NCBI GenBank assembly: GCA_965204925.1
Contig: OZ242021.1
Span: 682,001-746,000, forward strand
Source of the DNA: G963663315 sp965204925
Lineage (GTDB): Bacteria > Pseudomonadota > Gammaproteobacteria > Arenicellales > Poriferihabitantaceae
Direction: 5' to 3'
DNA: 64,000 nucleotides
The translations under genes were made by a program, and so were the position numbers. The notes beneath the pieces are model-generated. The model saw only the letters and a list, made by a program, of their open reading frames with translations. It searched no databases and was not told the DNA's origin. Position 1 is the stretch's first letter, and each line of letters begins with the position of its first letter. Positions 27,430-36,719 of this stretch are shown here, one piece after another.

Positions 27430-28518
27430 GTGAATACATACAATATCGCCCTGATGCCCGGAGACGGCATCGGCCCGGAAATCATGAAGCAGGGGGTCAA
27501 GGTACTCAGGGCGGTCGAGCGCCGCGCCGGGGTCAGGTTCAATTTGATACCGGCGGCTTTTGGCGCCTCCGCCTGGTTTGAAACCGGCAGCAGTTTCCCC
27601 GCAGAGTCGATCGCCGTCTGCGACCGCGCGGACGCGATCCTGAAAGGCACGATCGGTCTTGGTCACGAGGAGTCGAAAAAAATTCCCGTTGACGAGCAAC
27701 CCGAACGCGGCGCCTTGCTGCCGATGCGCCGCCGCTACGATACCTTTGCCAATTTCAGGCCGGTTTACCTGCCCCCTTCACTCGGCCATTTCTCTCCACT
27801 GAAACCCCGGGTCGTGAGCGATGGCATTGACATCATGATTATCCGCGAACTGGTTGGCGGGATTTATTTCGGCGACAAGGAAACCGGGGTCAATGAACAG
27901 GGATTGCGTTACGTCCGGGAAACGCTCGAATACGATGAACGGCTGATCAAAAGAATCGTCGATGTCGCTTTTTCCACAGCCATGAAGCGCAGAAAGAAAC
28001 TGCACAACATCCACAAGAGCAATGTCCTGAAATCCAGCATACTGTGGACCGACATAATCGAACAGACGGCCGCGGATTTTCCGGAAGTTGAAGTCGCCCA
28101 CATGCTGGTTGACGCTGCCGCGACCCATCTGTGCCTCAACCCCGGTCAATTCGATGTCATGCTCATGGAAAACATGTTTGGCGATATTCTGAGCGACCAG
28201 GCCGGCGGCATACTCGGCTCGCTGGGGCTGATGCCTTCTGCCTGTATGGGGGCGGACAAATCCTATTACGAACCTTCGCATGGCTCCGCGCCCGATATTG
28301 CCGGCAGGAACATTGCCAACCCATATGCCATGATCGGCTCGGTAGCCATGATGCTCGACATGAGTTTCAACATGGCCGATCAGGCCAGAAATGTGTGGGC
28401 GGCCATGGAGTCTGTCTTTGCTGCCGGTTATTCGACTGCCGATTTGTCCGGGTCTGACACGAGCGTGACCATGGTCAGTACCGATGAGTTCGGTGACCGG
28501 GCGGCAGACGCCCTTTAG
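27430..28518 (+). CDS. 3-isopropylmalate dehydrogenase (LeuB-like)
   Basis: NAD-dependent oxidative decarboxylation of a 2-hydroxy acid. The 362 residues follow LeuB: ALMPGDGIGPEI at the N-terminus, IRELVGGIYFGDKE, then DAAATHLCLNPGQFDVMLMENMFGDILSDQA, EPSHGSAPDIAG and NPYAMIGSVAMM. The GTG at 27430 is chosen because it begins VNTYNIALMPGDG. An ORF from 27343 would overlap the enoyl-CoA hydratase end by 65 nt. Closely related isocitrate or tartrate dehydrogenases are possible, but RELVGGIYFG is the LeuB signature. Unusually, it lies beside serA and serC and not in a leuCDB operon. Confidence 0.85.
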   Translation: MNTYNIALMPGDGIGPEIMKQGVKVLRAVERRAGVRFNLIPAAFGASAWFETGSSFPAESIAVCDRADAILKGTIGLGHEESKKIPVDEQPERGALLPMRRRYDTFANFRPVYLPPSLGHFSPLKPRVVSDGIDIMIIRELVGGIYFGDKETGVNEQGLRYVRETLEYDERLIKRIVDVAFSTAMKRRKKLHNIHKSNVLKSSILWTDIIEQTAADFPEVEVAHMLVDAAATHLCLNPGQFDVMLMENMFGDILSDQAGGILGSLGLMPSACMGADKSYYEPSHGSAPDIAGRNIANPYAMIGSVAMMLDMSFNMADQARNVWAAMESVFAAGYSTADLSGSDTSVTMVSTDEFGDRAADAL

Positions 28519-28582
28519 CGGCTATCCGCGCCAGATTACCAACCGTTCGCGGTTTTGCAAAACACCCGACCAGACGTTTCAT

Positions 28583-29542
28583 ATGAAAATCCTTATTGCT
28601 GACAGTTTTCCCGCATCCCATATCGACCGATTGACCCGCCTCGGCCATGAAGTGAACTCGAATCCGGCGCTTGACGGCGCTGCCCTGCCACAGGCGGTCC
28701 TCGATCATTCCGTTCTGGTCGTGCGCAGCACTCAGGTAACGGCGAACACTCTGGCATCCGGCAAATCATTGAAACTGGTAGTGCGGGCGGGCGCCGGAAC
28801 CAATACCATAGACAAATCCGGCGCCGCGGATCGGGGTATCCGGGTATGCAATGTCCCGGGGGCGAACTCGATTGCCGTTGCCGAGCTGGTGATCGGCCTG
28901 ATCATCGCGATCGACCGCAATATCGCAGCCGCGGCGGCAGATCTGAAAAACCGGGTATGGAACAAAAAGAAATATTCCACGGGGCGTGGATTGTATGGCC
29001 GGAAAATCGGCATACTGGGCCTCGGGGCCATCGGTTTCGCGGTAGCCGAACGGGCCCGGGCATTCGGCATGGGAGTCCATGCAATCGCCAAACCTGGTCG
29101 CTCGGACCAAGCTTCAGCCAGGATTGCGAAAGCCGGGATCATACAACTCGATTCACAGGACGAACTCCTGGAAACCTGCGATATCGTTACCCTGCACATG
29201 CCCTCCACCGACAGCGCCAGAAACATGGTCAACCACTCATTTCTGGGCAAAATGAAGAACGGCGCCACACTGATCAACACCTCGCGCGGTGATCTGATCG
29301 ATGAGGCGGCGCTGATTGAAGCCATGCAAAGCAAAGGCATTCGCGCGGGACTGGATGTCTACAGGAACGAACCGGATTCCGCAAGCGCCGCTTTCGAGTC
29401 GGCTCTGGCCAATCACGAATCGGTATGCGGCACCCATCACATTGGCGCCTCGACCACCCAGGCGCAGACGGCGGTCGCCAACGGCGTTATTGATGTGATC
29501 GATTCTTTCGTAAACGGAAAATTGATAAACTGCGTCAACTGA
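28583..29542 (+). CDS. serA: D-3-phosphoglycerate dehydrogenase
   Basis: First step of serine synthesis: oxidation of 3-phosphoglycerate to 3-phosphohydroxypyruvate. The NAD-binding motif GRKIGILGLGAIGFAVAERA and RGDLIDEAAL, with the catalytic Arg (RAGAGTN), Glu and His (GTHHIGAST), are present. At 319 residues it lacks the C-terminal ACT domain, so serine feedback control of the E. coli type is not expected. ATG 28583 begins MKILIADSFP. It is 30 nt upstream of serC and clearly in one operon with it. Confidence 0.92.
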   Translation: MKILIADSFPASHIDRLTRLGHEVNSNPALDGAALPQAVLDHSVLVVRSTQVTANTLASGKSLKLVVRAGAGTNTIDKSGAADRGIRVCNVPGANSIAVAELVIGLIIAIDRNIAAAAADLKNRVWNKKKYSTGRGLYGRKIGILGLGAIGFAVAERARAFGMGVHAIAKPGRSDQASARIAKAGIIQLDSQDELLETCDIVTLHMPSTDSARNMVNHSFLGKMKNGATLINTSRGDLIDEAALIEAMQSKGIRAGLDVYRNEPDSASAAFESALANHESVCGTHHIGASTTQAQTAVANGVIDVIDSFVNGKLINCVN

Positions 29543-29572
29543 ACAAAAAGACCCGCAAACGGAAACAGACTG

Positions 29573-30661
29573 ATGAACTACCGGAAACACAATTTCAGCG
29601 CCGGGCCGTGTACGTTGCCCCTGGAAGCGCTGGAAGAAACGCAAGATGAATTGATCGACTACCGCGGGGCCGGAATGTCCCTGATGGAAATGAGTCATCG
29701 CGGCAAGCGCTTTATTGAGGTCGCGGAAGAAGCCGCCAGCTTGGCCATGCAGGCATTCGAGGCGCCCGACGATTTCAGCGTCCTGTTCCTGCAGGGCGGC
29801 GCCATGTTGCAATTCTCGATGGTTCCCATGAATTTGTTGAAGCCGGGGCAGAAAGGGGCTTACATCCACTCGGGCAGTTGGGCCGGGGGGGCGATCACGG
29901 ACGCCCGGCAATATGGCGATATCTATATACCCTGGGACGGCGGCGAACACAATTTCACGCGGATGCCCTTGTCGAACGAGCTGGGAGACCTGCGGGACAA
30001 CACCCGCTATCTCCACATAACGACCAATGAAACGATCGGAGGGATACGCTTTTCCGAATGGCCGGATGTCGAAGTTCCACTGGTCGGCGACGTATCCTCG
30101 GAGTACATGGCTCGTCCGTTGCCCTGGGAAAAGTTCGACCTCGTTTACGGCGGGGCGCAGAAAAACCTCGGGCCTGCCGGGATGGCGGTCGTCTTCATCA
30201 GGAACTCGATTCTCGAATCCTGCAACCGCAACATGGGGCGCTATCTCCGATACGACATTCAGCAATCGAAAGGCTCCATGCTCAATACCCCGCCGATGTT
30301 CCAGATCTACCTGTTCGGAAAGGTCCTCAAATGGATGATACGACAAGGAGGGCTGGCGGCCATGGAAGCGGCGGCGTCTGAAAAGGCGGGCATCCTGTAC
30401 GACACGATTGACGCCAGCGACGGATACTACAACTGTCCGGTGGAGACGGCGAGCCGTTCGCACATGAACGTTGTGTTCCGGCTCGCGAACGAAGACCTTG
30501 AACGGAAATTTCTGAACCAGGCCGAGCGAGCCGACCTCATGAATCTGAAGGGTCACCGCAGCGTGGGAGGCTGTCGGGCCAGTATTTATAATGCCATGCC
30601 AAAATCCGGCGTTGAAACGCTGGCCCGCTTCATGCGTGAATTCGAACGGGACAACCGCTGA
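29573..30661 (+). CDS. serC: Phosphoserine aminotransferase
   Basis: PLP enzyme converting 3-phosphohydroxypyruvate and glutamate to phosphoserine, also used in vitamin B6 synthesis. It starts NYRKHNFSAGPCTLP, contains the lysine of GGAQKNLGPAG and ends RASIYNAMPKSGVETLARFM. The 362-residue length equals the family. It follows serA, so the two serine-pathway enzymes are coexpressed. Confidence 0.96.
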   Translation: MNYRKHNFSAGPCTLPLEALEETQDELIDYRGAGMSLMEMSHRGKRFIEVAEEAASLAMQAFEAPDDFSVLFLQGGAMLQFSMVPMNLLKPGQKGAYIHSGSWAGGAITDARQYGDIYIPWDGGEHNFTRMPLSNELGDLRDNTRYLHITTNETIGGIRFSEWPDVEVPLVGDVSSEYMARPLPWEKFDLVYGGAQKNLGPAGMAVVFIRNSILESCNRNMGRYLRYDIQQSKGSMLNTPPMFQIYLFGKVLKWMIRQGGLAAMEAAASEKAGILYDTIDASDGYYNCPVETASRSHMNVVFRLANEDLERKFLNQAERADLMNLKGHRSVGGCRASIYNAMPKSGVETLARFMREFERDNR

Positions 30662-30675
30662 CAAACCGCCTTTCC

Positions 30676-31923
30676 ATGCCGGAAATAAAACCATTCGACG
30701 GCTTTCTCGTCAACCCCGGCCATGCCCGGGAAATCGTCTCTCCGGCCTATGATTCCGTTTCACCGCGACAACGCCGCATATTCGCGCAAGGCAACCCGCG
30801 CAATTTCCTGAATACCATGCGGTTACTCGAGGACCTGCCTGAAGAAAACCGTCCGACCACCGGACAACTTCTGTTATCGAACAGGAAAAACCTGGATAAG
30901 CTGCTATCGGACGGATCGTTCGATGTTCTGGAACAACCCTGTATGTTCGTTTACCAGCTTGATACCGGCGAGCATGTACAAACCGGCGTCGTTTGTGAAG
31001 TTCCGGTACGCGAATATGAACAGGGCGCCATGCGCAAACACGAAAACACCCGCAGCGACCGGGAGGACCTGCTTGCGCAATACCAGGTCGTCGTGGGGGC
31101 ATCGTCGAGTCCGATCTGTCTGACCTACAGTCAGCGCCCGGACATCGACCGGTTTGTCGGGAAAATAATCGAAAATCGTCCCGAACTGGAGTTTTCCGGT
31201 ACGGACGGCGTCCTCCAGAGAATCTGGCGTATCGCAGACCATGAGACCCAGAGGCGACTGGCCGAGTTGTTCGCTGCGGTCGAAACCACCTATCTCACCG
31301 ATGGTCATCACCGCGCCGCCTCCGGGTACCGTTACGCCAGGATCATGCGCGACAAATACGGCAACACGGGGAACGAACCCTGGAACCAGTTACTGGTAGC
31401 CCTGTTCCCCGACAACCAGCTCAGACTACTGCCTTTTCATCGTTGTGTCAGGGGGTTGAACGGCTTGACTGACACGGCCATCATTGAGGCGCTGAAAACC
31501 GCTTTCGAGGTCCGCGACCTCTCCACTCAAACCGGGCTGCGGCCCTCCCGGCATGGTGAGTTCGGTATGTATCTGAACAATGGCTGGTATCAACTGAATG
31601 TCAAACCCGAATATCTGTGGCGGGACAGCCCGGTAGAATCGCTGGATGTCATGATTCTGCAAAATCTCATTCTTGACCCGATTCTGGGGATCACGGATAT
31701 GCGCGGCAACCCGCGTCTCGACTACATTGCCGGGGTCCATACAGACGCAGACATAAAACGAAAATGCAAAGAGGGCTGGGACATTGTATTTGCCTGCCAC
31801 GCGACTTCAATGAAGCAACTGATGGATGTTGCCGATTCCGGCGCATTGATGCCGCCCAAGTCTACGTATTTCGATCCCAAATGCCGTTCCGGAATTTTTG
31901 TCCGGTTAAAACGGGATTCGTAA
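30676..31923 (+). CDS. DUF1015 family protein
   Basis: A 415-residue protein of the DUF1015 family (PF06245) with KPFDGFLVNPGHAREIVSPAYD at the start, a KHENTRSDREDLL segment and YLTDGHHRAASGYRYA. The last contains the conserved DGHHR-type motif. The family is often found next to serA and serC, as here (14 nt after serC). It is related to SerK-like/ParB-type folds and has been linked to serine metabolism, but its reaction in this organism is unknown. Confidence 0.85.
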   Translation: MPEIKPFDGFLVNPGHAREIVSPAYDSVSPRQRRIFAQGNPRNFLNTMRLLEDLPEENRPTTGQLLLSNRKNLDKLLSDGSFDVLEQPCMFVYQLDTGEHVQTGVVCEVPVREYEQGAMRKHENTRSDREDLLAQYQVVVGASSSPICLTYSQRPDIDRFVGKIIENRPELEFSGTDGVLQRIWRIADHETQRRLAELFAAVETTYLTDGHHRAASGYRYARIMRDKYGNTGNEPWNQLLVALFPDNQLRLLPFHRCVRGLNGLTDTAIIEALKTAFEVRDLSTQTGLRPSRHGEFGMYLNNGWYQLNVKPEYLWRDSPVESLDVMILQNLILDPILGITDMRGNPRLDYIAGVHTDADIKRKCKEGWDIVFACHATSMKQLMDVADSGALMPPKSTYFDPKCRSGIFVRLKRDS

Positions 31924-31972
31924 ATTCCGGCAAGGATACCGGGACGCCGGCCGGCCCGCCGGATCTCCGCCT

Positions 31973-33241
31973 TCAGTGCAACTCGGAATCGATTCGCTCC
32001 TGTACCGGCAGGCCGAACAGGTAACGTCTCAGACAATCCAGCGTCAGTTCCACAGCCCCCAGCCGCACCCATTCAGGGCTGCCCGGCAGACGGGATATCC
32101 GACAGGCGCTGGTCTTTCCGTCCGCTATCGCAACAGCGACGTCCGCCGCGTATTTGACCCCGTCCTGCCTGTACAACGGCTCGGTCAGCGCCACAAGGGC
32201 ATGCGACGAGTCAAAACGCGCCTGAATAGCCTCGGCCAGGCAAACCGCCAGCCGCTGATCCGGCTCCCGCGACGGCGGCGGAACAATACCCGCATATTCC
32301 AGCAGTTGATCGACCTCGACTGATACCATTCCACTTTTTATCCATTCAGCGCTGTCCGCGGCGCCCACAAGACGCGCGGCCACCCTTCCCGCAGTGTGCA
32401 TTTCCACGATACGGACGCTACCCCCGATCCGTTGCAATGCGCCAATGATTTCTTTTTCCAGCGATTGATCGTCCTCATAAAGAATAAAGTTTCCCAGCCG
32501 CTTGCGGACTTCATTCTCCACGGGCATGATTTTCCGGTCGAGTTCCTCGTGTGAGCGGCCATGCAGTGTCAACTTGATTTCAAGCTGCGGGTAGTGCGAC
32601 TGGAACCCGAGTTTGACCGAGCCGTTGGTGGCCAGCGCTTCAACCCCATGCAATATGCGGTCCGCCCGCGCCTCACCGATACCGAACGTGTGGAAGCGCT
32701 TTACCCGGATAAAAATCGCTTCACCGCGCATCGCCTGCAAGCGGGGCAGAACCTGCTCTTCAAACATGCGCCGCAACTCCGCGGGCACTCCCGGAGTGAA
32801 GAAAAAGCGGGCGCCGCCAATATCGATCACAAACCCGCAAGCGGTGCCAACCGGATTGTCTATCCATTGCGCACCGGCCGGCAGCATGGCCTGCTTGACA
32901 TTGCTGGAAGGCATCTGCCGGTTCCTGGCGGCGTACCACGCTTCAATTCTGTCCAGCCATGGCTGGACCAGTTCGAGCTCGACCCCCGCCGCCTGCGCCG
33001 CCGCCTGCTGGGACAGATCATCGACCGTTGGTCCCAGACCACCATTGACGATCACGATATCCGCCCTTTGCGCGGCCAGATGGAACGACTGCGCCAGGCT
33101 GGCAAGATCGTCGCCCACCACGGTTCCCCATATCGTATTGAATCCGTTTTCAGTCAGCCGTCTGGCGATATGGCTGTAATTGGTATTGACTGTCTTGCCG
33201 CTCAGAATCTCATCGCCGGTACACAGAATTTCGATTTTCAT
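31973..33241 (-). CDS. cinA: CinA-like NMN amidohydrolase
   Basis: Pyridine-nucleotide salvage protein of 422 residues. The N-terminal COG1058 domain carries ILCTGDEILSGKTVNTN and IVNGGLGPTVDDLS and covers about 250 residues. The C-terminal part resembles the CinA amidohydrolase domain (NMN deamidase) but is divergent: the usual ESCTGG nucleophile motif is replaced around RIVEMHTAGRVAARLVG. Deamidase activity is therefore doubtful and only the N-terminal ADP-ribose pyrophosphatase-like activity seems secure. It is convergent with the DUF1015 gene. Confidence 0.8.
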   Translation of the reverse strand: MKIEILCTGDEILSGKTVNTNYSHIARRLTENGFNTIWGTVVGDDLASLAQSFHLAAQRADIVIVNGGLGPTVDDLSQQAAAQAAGVELELVQPWLDRIEAWYAARNRQMPSSNVKQAMLPAGAQWIDNPVGTACGFVIDIGGARFFFTPGVPAELRRMFEEQVLPRLQAMRGEAIFIRVKRFHTFGIGEARADRILHGVEALATNGSVKLGFQSHYPQLEIKLTLHGRSHEELDRKIMPVENEVRKRLGNFILYEDDQSLEKEIIGALQRIGGSVRIVEMHTAGRVAARLVGAADSAEWIKSGMVSVEVDQLLEYAGIVPPPSREPDQRLAVCLAEAIQARFDSSHALVALTEPLYRQDGVKYAADVAVAIADGKTSACRISRLPGSPEWVRLGAVELTLDCLRRYLFGLPVQERIDSELH

Positions 33242-33359
33242 GAGCCTCGCCCGATTAACGTGCGCAGATAGTATCCCGATAACGGATTATCTGACAACCG
33301 CTTGAAATAAAACCGGTTCACTGTCAGGATAGGGGAAACACCGAAAAAGAGAGAAGTCC

Positions 33360-34211
33360 ATGAGCAAAGGTCAATGTTTATGCGGCGAGGTATCGTGGGA
33401 GTTTTTCGAAAAGCCCCGATTCTCCTGCCACTGCCATTGCCGGATGTGCAGAAAAGCGCACGGCGCGGCGTACGGCTCTTACTATTTTGTAACGGGAGAA
33501 CGGTTCTGCTGGATCAGCCGCCCGGCGGACATCACGGCGGATTATCAATCCTCTCCCACATTGACCCGCTCCTTCTGCCGGATCTGCGGCTCGGTGGTTC
33601 CCCATGAGGATGATACGCGCCGGTTCATGTATGTCCCGGCCGGGTCTCACGATGACGGTCCTGAAATTTCCAGACATATTTTTGTGGCGTCCAAAGCGCC
33701 CTGGCTCGACATTACCGGCGACCTGCCGCAACATGACGGCTATCCACCGGGTGTTCCCGGGTCCGCATATGATAACCCGCCGCTATCCGAACCCACTGCG
33801 GGGATAGCCAGGGGAAGCTGCCTGTGCGGGGAAGTCCGCTTCGAGGTGACCCTGCCGTTCAGTGTAGTGCATAACTGTTACTGTTCCCGATGCAGGAAAC
33901 AGCGCGCAGCGGCGTTTACCACCAACGGGTTCACAACGCGCGATGCCGTCGCCTTTACGCAGGGAAGCGACTGCCTGGACGTTTACAAGATGCCTTCCGC
34001 AACGTATTTCACCCATGTGTTTTGCAAAAAATGCGGGTCAGGATTACCGAGACTGGATAGCGCAAGAAACCTCGCCATCACCCCGCTGGGGGCGCTGGAT
34101 GACGACCCGGGATGCAAGGCCGACGACAATATTTTTATCCTCGACAAGGCGCGCTGGAGCGAGGTGAGCCGCAACCTGCCCAGCTACGACCGCTACCCGC
34201 CGCGTGCATAG
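33360..34211 (+). CDS. Tandem GFA/CENP-V domain protein
   Basis: A 283-residue protein with two copies of the zinc-binding GFA fold. Repeat 1 has CLCGEVSWEF, FSCHCHCRMCRKAHG and CRICGS. Repeat 2 starts near residue 155 with CLCGEVRFEV, NCYCSRCRKQR and CKKCGSG. GFA (PF04828) was named for glutathione-dependent formaldehyde activation, but most members have other or unknown roles. Tandem duplication in one chain is uncommon. Accessory locus A starts about 390 nt downstream. Confidence 0.85.
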   Translation: MSKGQCLCGEVSWEFFEKPRFSCHCHCRMCRKAHGAAYGSYYFVTGERFCWISRPADITADYQSSPTLTRSFCRICGSVVPHEDDTRRFMYVPAGSHDDGPEISRHIFVASKAPWLDITGDLPQHDGYPPGVPGSAYDNPPLSEPTAGIARGSCLCGEVRFEVTLPFSVVHNCYCSRCRKQRAAAFTTNGFTTRDAVAFTQGSDCLDVYKMPSATYFTHVFCKKCGSGLPRLDSARNLAITPLGALDDDPGCKADDNIFILDKARWSEVSRNLPSYDRYPPRA

Positions 34212-34598
34212 CCCGACAACGGTTTACCCGGTTTCTTCTGATTCATAAGCAATTCCGGCAGATGCGGGTCGTAGCTACATCCATCAGAGAAAGAAGCTTC
34301 GCTTATTCGCCGGGCTTGGGGAGCTACCCCACGCCGGGTCAAGGGCTGTTATATTCAGCGGCAGACCCGACATGTCGGGTCTGACAGATGTAGCGGGGTC
34401 ACTATCAAGAGGATTCAAAACTGGCTTGACGCGATTCAGGGTTATGTTAGAATCCAACACGAACTGTTTTTACTGGAATACTGATATGTCCACACCACAT
34501 CCAAGAAAAATTTTTGGCCTTAAAGATATAATTCCCAAATCATTTATAATACAATCCGCCCGTTTATCCGATGCCTGCCAACCGAAAAAGACGGCTAA

Positions 34599-34724
34599 AG
34601 TAAAGAAAATAATGGATGATTACAATCACTTACCCCCCCCCCCCCCCCCCGAATTTCCAGGGGCAGAAACCTCTGAAACCCCTCTAATCAGGGCTGCAAA
34701 GCTCACCCGTACAGGAGCCGCGCA
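34599..34724 (+). repeat. Leader repeat with C18 run, upstream of lipoprotein A
   Basis: About 125 bp shared with 61234-61362 ahead of lipoprotein C. Both copies have ATGATTACAAT, then TTAC leading into a long C run, and a closely similar 70-bp stretch ending in acaggagccgcgca. The peptide read after the run is also alike in the two copies (FPGA-x(2)-SETP-x-I-x-AA-x-LTRTGAA). The rest of 34212-34851 holds nothing else I can identify. Confidence 0.85.
34633..34650 (+). repeat. C18 homopolymer in the leader of lipoprotein A
   Basis: Eighteen C. An ATG at 34612 reads MDDYNHL, six Pro, then the conserved leader peptide, and stays open in the same frame as lipoprotein A to 36618. The ribosome could therefore cross from the leader into the lipoprotein at this tract length. 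Confidence 0.9.
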
Positions 34725-34851
34725 CTCCCTCGCCGGGACAGCGCAGGAACCGAACTGTCAGGCGAAGGCTGGCCATCAAGACCAAGACTCGAACTTGATT
34801 CACTCAATATATTTCAACTTTCAATCATACAATCATACAAGAGAAATCGTT

Positions 34852-36618
34852 ATGCAATACACTGATAAACTGTTTTTGGTACTGCTCACTTCCCTGACCC
34901 TGTTCCTTGCCGGTTGCGGGGGGGGGGGGGGGGGGGGCAGTTCTTCCACTTCCATGATGAATAAGGAACCGAGCGAACTGGAGAAAGTCCAAAAGGCGGC
35001 GGAGGCGGCGAAGAATGCCGCCATGACCGCCTCAACGAATGCCGATACAGAAGCCAGGAAGGCGGAGACGGCGGCCATGAATGTGGTCGCTATGCAGACC
35101 GGCAATGGCAATACGGCGAAGATGGAGGCCACAGCGGCGCGCAGAGCGGCTGACGCGGCCCTGGCTGCCTACAATACAGCCAGGGCGGAATACGACAAGG
35201 CCAAAGCCGCAGGCAACGTAACGGCGGCGGTCGAGGCAAGGGTCGCGGCCGAGGAGGCGAAAATGCAGGCCGAGGCGCAGGCGAAGATAGCCGAAGACAA
35301 GGCGGCTGAAGCAGTGAAGATAACCGCCATGGGACTTCAGTTCTCCGATGGAGCCTACCGCCTCGGTGACGCCTCGGTGACGTCAGGCGCGCCGGCGGCC
35401 ACAAGGACGACGGGAGGAGTCGAGCGCAAGACCGGCTTCATCGCAGCCTATAACTTTCTTTCCAAACACGTGAACAACAACGTCCATCTGGCGATCCAGA
35501 GCGGCGGCGAGCAACGCGCGCAGCCATCAATCTTCAGGCTGAAGGCTGCGGGGGGGAGCGGCAGAACCTTTTACGTCGGCGACAGCGGCAATAACAAGGA
35601 CCGGGCCAACATCAAATCCTCAGTACAGGTGGTCACCGATTCGAACGATGACAAGGCCCGACTGATTCTCTACGACAAATACCATGGCTCAACCACGATC
35701 AGCGGCGCCTACCGCGGTCTCGGCTCCGAGCGGACGGCCACGGCAACCTCTGCCAATCCCCATGGCACAGTCACCGTATCCGGAAACGCCGTCCCGATCA
35801 TGCGCGCGAGCGGCGAATTCCGCTTGGCCAGCGGCTCGGGAGCCCTGACCGAAAGCAATGTCCATAACGCCGATGTCGGCATCGGACTTGGTAACCAGAA
35901 CGCGAGAGAGGCGGACGGCATCTACTACTACATGAGCGGCAGCACGAAGACGTGGCTGAAGCGGAAGAAGACCGAGACCTCGAATCAAGGCGCCGTCACG
36001 ATCACATATGACAATATCTCCGTCTATGAGAATGTGACGCGGGTGGCGATTGCGGTTGCCCACGATCATATCAACTACGGTCATTGGGGCCCGCTGAAGG
36101 AGGACGGCGATAGCGTCGCCGGTCTGGGCATCGGGTTTGTCCGCCTCCTGGACGGCCAGAGCATGACCCCGTCCGCCATCATGGAGACCAAGTTCGGCAG
36201 CGCCACATACGAGGGCTATTTTGTCGCCCACAGCCGTGCCCAGGACGCGCAGGGCGAGGGCGAGGTCGGCCTTTTCGAAGGCAGCGCCAAGATCACGGCA
36301 GATTTCGGGAAGGACTCGGTCGAGGTCGGTCTGTACTCCGGCCCCAAATGGGATTCCACGGAGAGCGTCAAACTCTCGGGGGAGATCAACGGCAACACAT
36401 TCGCGGGCGCCAAGATTACCATGTATGACGGGCCGTCGTGGTTCAAGGTAAAGACGACCGCCAATGGCGGCAAGTTCACGGGTGGCTTCAACGGCGCCTT
36501 CTTCGGGCCGAATGCACAAGAAGCCGGCGGCGTGTTCGACTTCACCTCGGAGGGTAAGAAGGACGGCGAGCTCCGCGGCGCCTTCGGTGGCCGGAGAACA
36601 ACGGGAACGGAGAAATAA
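34852..36618 (+). CDS. Phase-variable surface lipoprotein A, TbpB-like barrel (in frame)
   Basis: A 588-residue lipoprotein. The signal peptide MQYTDKLFLVLL... ends at the lipobox LAGC with Cys22. Seven Gly follow, encoded by the G20 run, then an Ala/Glu/Lys-rich coiled stalk (about 38-150). The C-terminal domains finish in FTGGFNGAFFGPNAQEAGG, a hallmark of the transferrin-binding-protein-like beta barrel. The ATG at 34852 is chosen because it gives a perfect signal peptide and matches lipoproteins B and C (M-x-YTDKL). No TonB receptor or Slam gene is adjacent, so an iron role is not supported. Likely an exposed adhesin or ligand-binding protein. Confidence 0.85.
   Translation: MQYTDKLFLVLLTSLTLFLAGCGGGGGGGSSSTSMMNKEPSELEKVQKAAEAAKNAAMTASTNADTEARKAETAAMNVVAMQTGNGNTAKMEATAARRAADAALAAYNTARAEYDKAKAAGNVTAAVEARVAAEEAKMQAEAQAKIAEDKAAEAVKITAMGLQFSDGAYRLGDASVTSGAPAATRTTGGVERKTGFIAAYNFLSKHVNNNVHLAIQSGGEQRAQPSIFRLKAAGGSGRTFYVGDSGNNKDRANIKSSVQVVTDSNDDKARLILYDKYHGSTTISGAYRGLGSERTATATSANPHGTVTVSGNAVPIMRASGEFRLASGSGALTESNVHNADVGIGLGNQNAREADGIYYYMSGSTKTWLKRKKTETSNQGAVTITYDNISVYENVTRVAIAVAHDHINYGHWGPLKEDGDSVAGLGIGFVRLLDGQSMTPSAIMETKFGSATYEGYFVAHSRAQDAQGEGEVGLFEGSAKITADFGKDSVEVGLYSGPKWDSTESVKLSGEINGNTFAGAKITMYDGPSWFKVKTTANGGKFTGGFNGAFFGPNAQEAGGVFDFTSEGKKDGELRGAFGGRRTTGTEK
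34918..34937 (+). repeat. G20 phase-variation tract
   Basis: Twenty G directly after the lipobox TGC. With the following C they encode seven Gly in frame (ON). Gain or loss of one or two G would shift the frame right after the lipid-attachment residue and abolish the protein. Confidence 0.9.
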
Positions 36619-36646
36619 CCGGCGACCTACCAGCCCCTGCATCCGA

Positions 36647-36676
36647 AGCGTCCGGTCTTCTTGCGGGCCGGGCGCT
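36647..36676 (+). terminator. Hairpin after lipoprotein A
   Basis: AGCGTCCGG pairs with CCGGGCGCT (one G-T pair) around a loop containing tcttcttgcgg. The same loop occurs in the terminator after lipoprotein C. No T-run follows here, so it may be leaky and allow read-through to the NTPase gene. Confidence 0.5.
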
Positions 36677-36719
36677 CTCACCGCCCACTGTTATTCGCAG
36701 TTGGGGTAAGATTGCCGGT

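Noticed and set aside
34633..34650. C and G runs as pure sequencing artefacts
   Set aside because: Two loci carry them at matching positions in related genes, and the ON/OFF frames are consistent. Exact lengths may still be wrong by one or two.
34372..34851. Open frame upstream of lipoprotein A giving a much longer protein
   Set aside because: The extra N-terminus has no known domain and would bury the signal peptide. It is open partly because of the C-run repeat. Only the possible leader from 34612 is kept as an idea.
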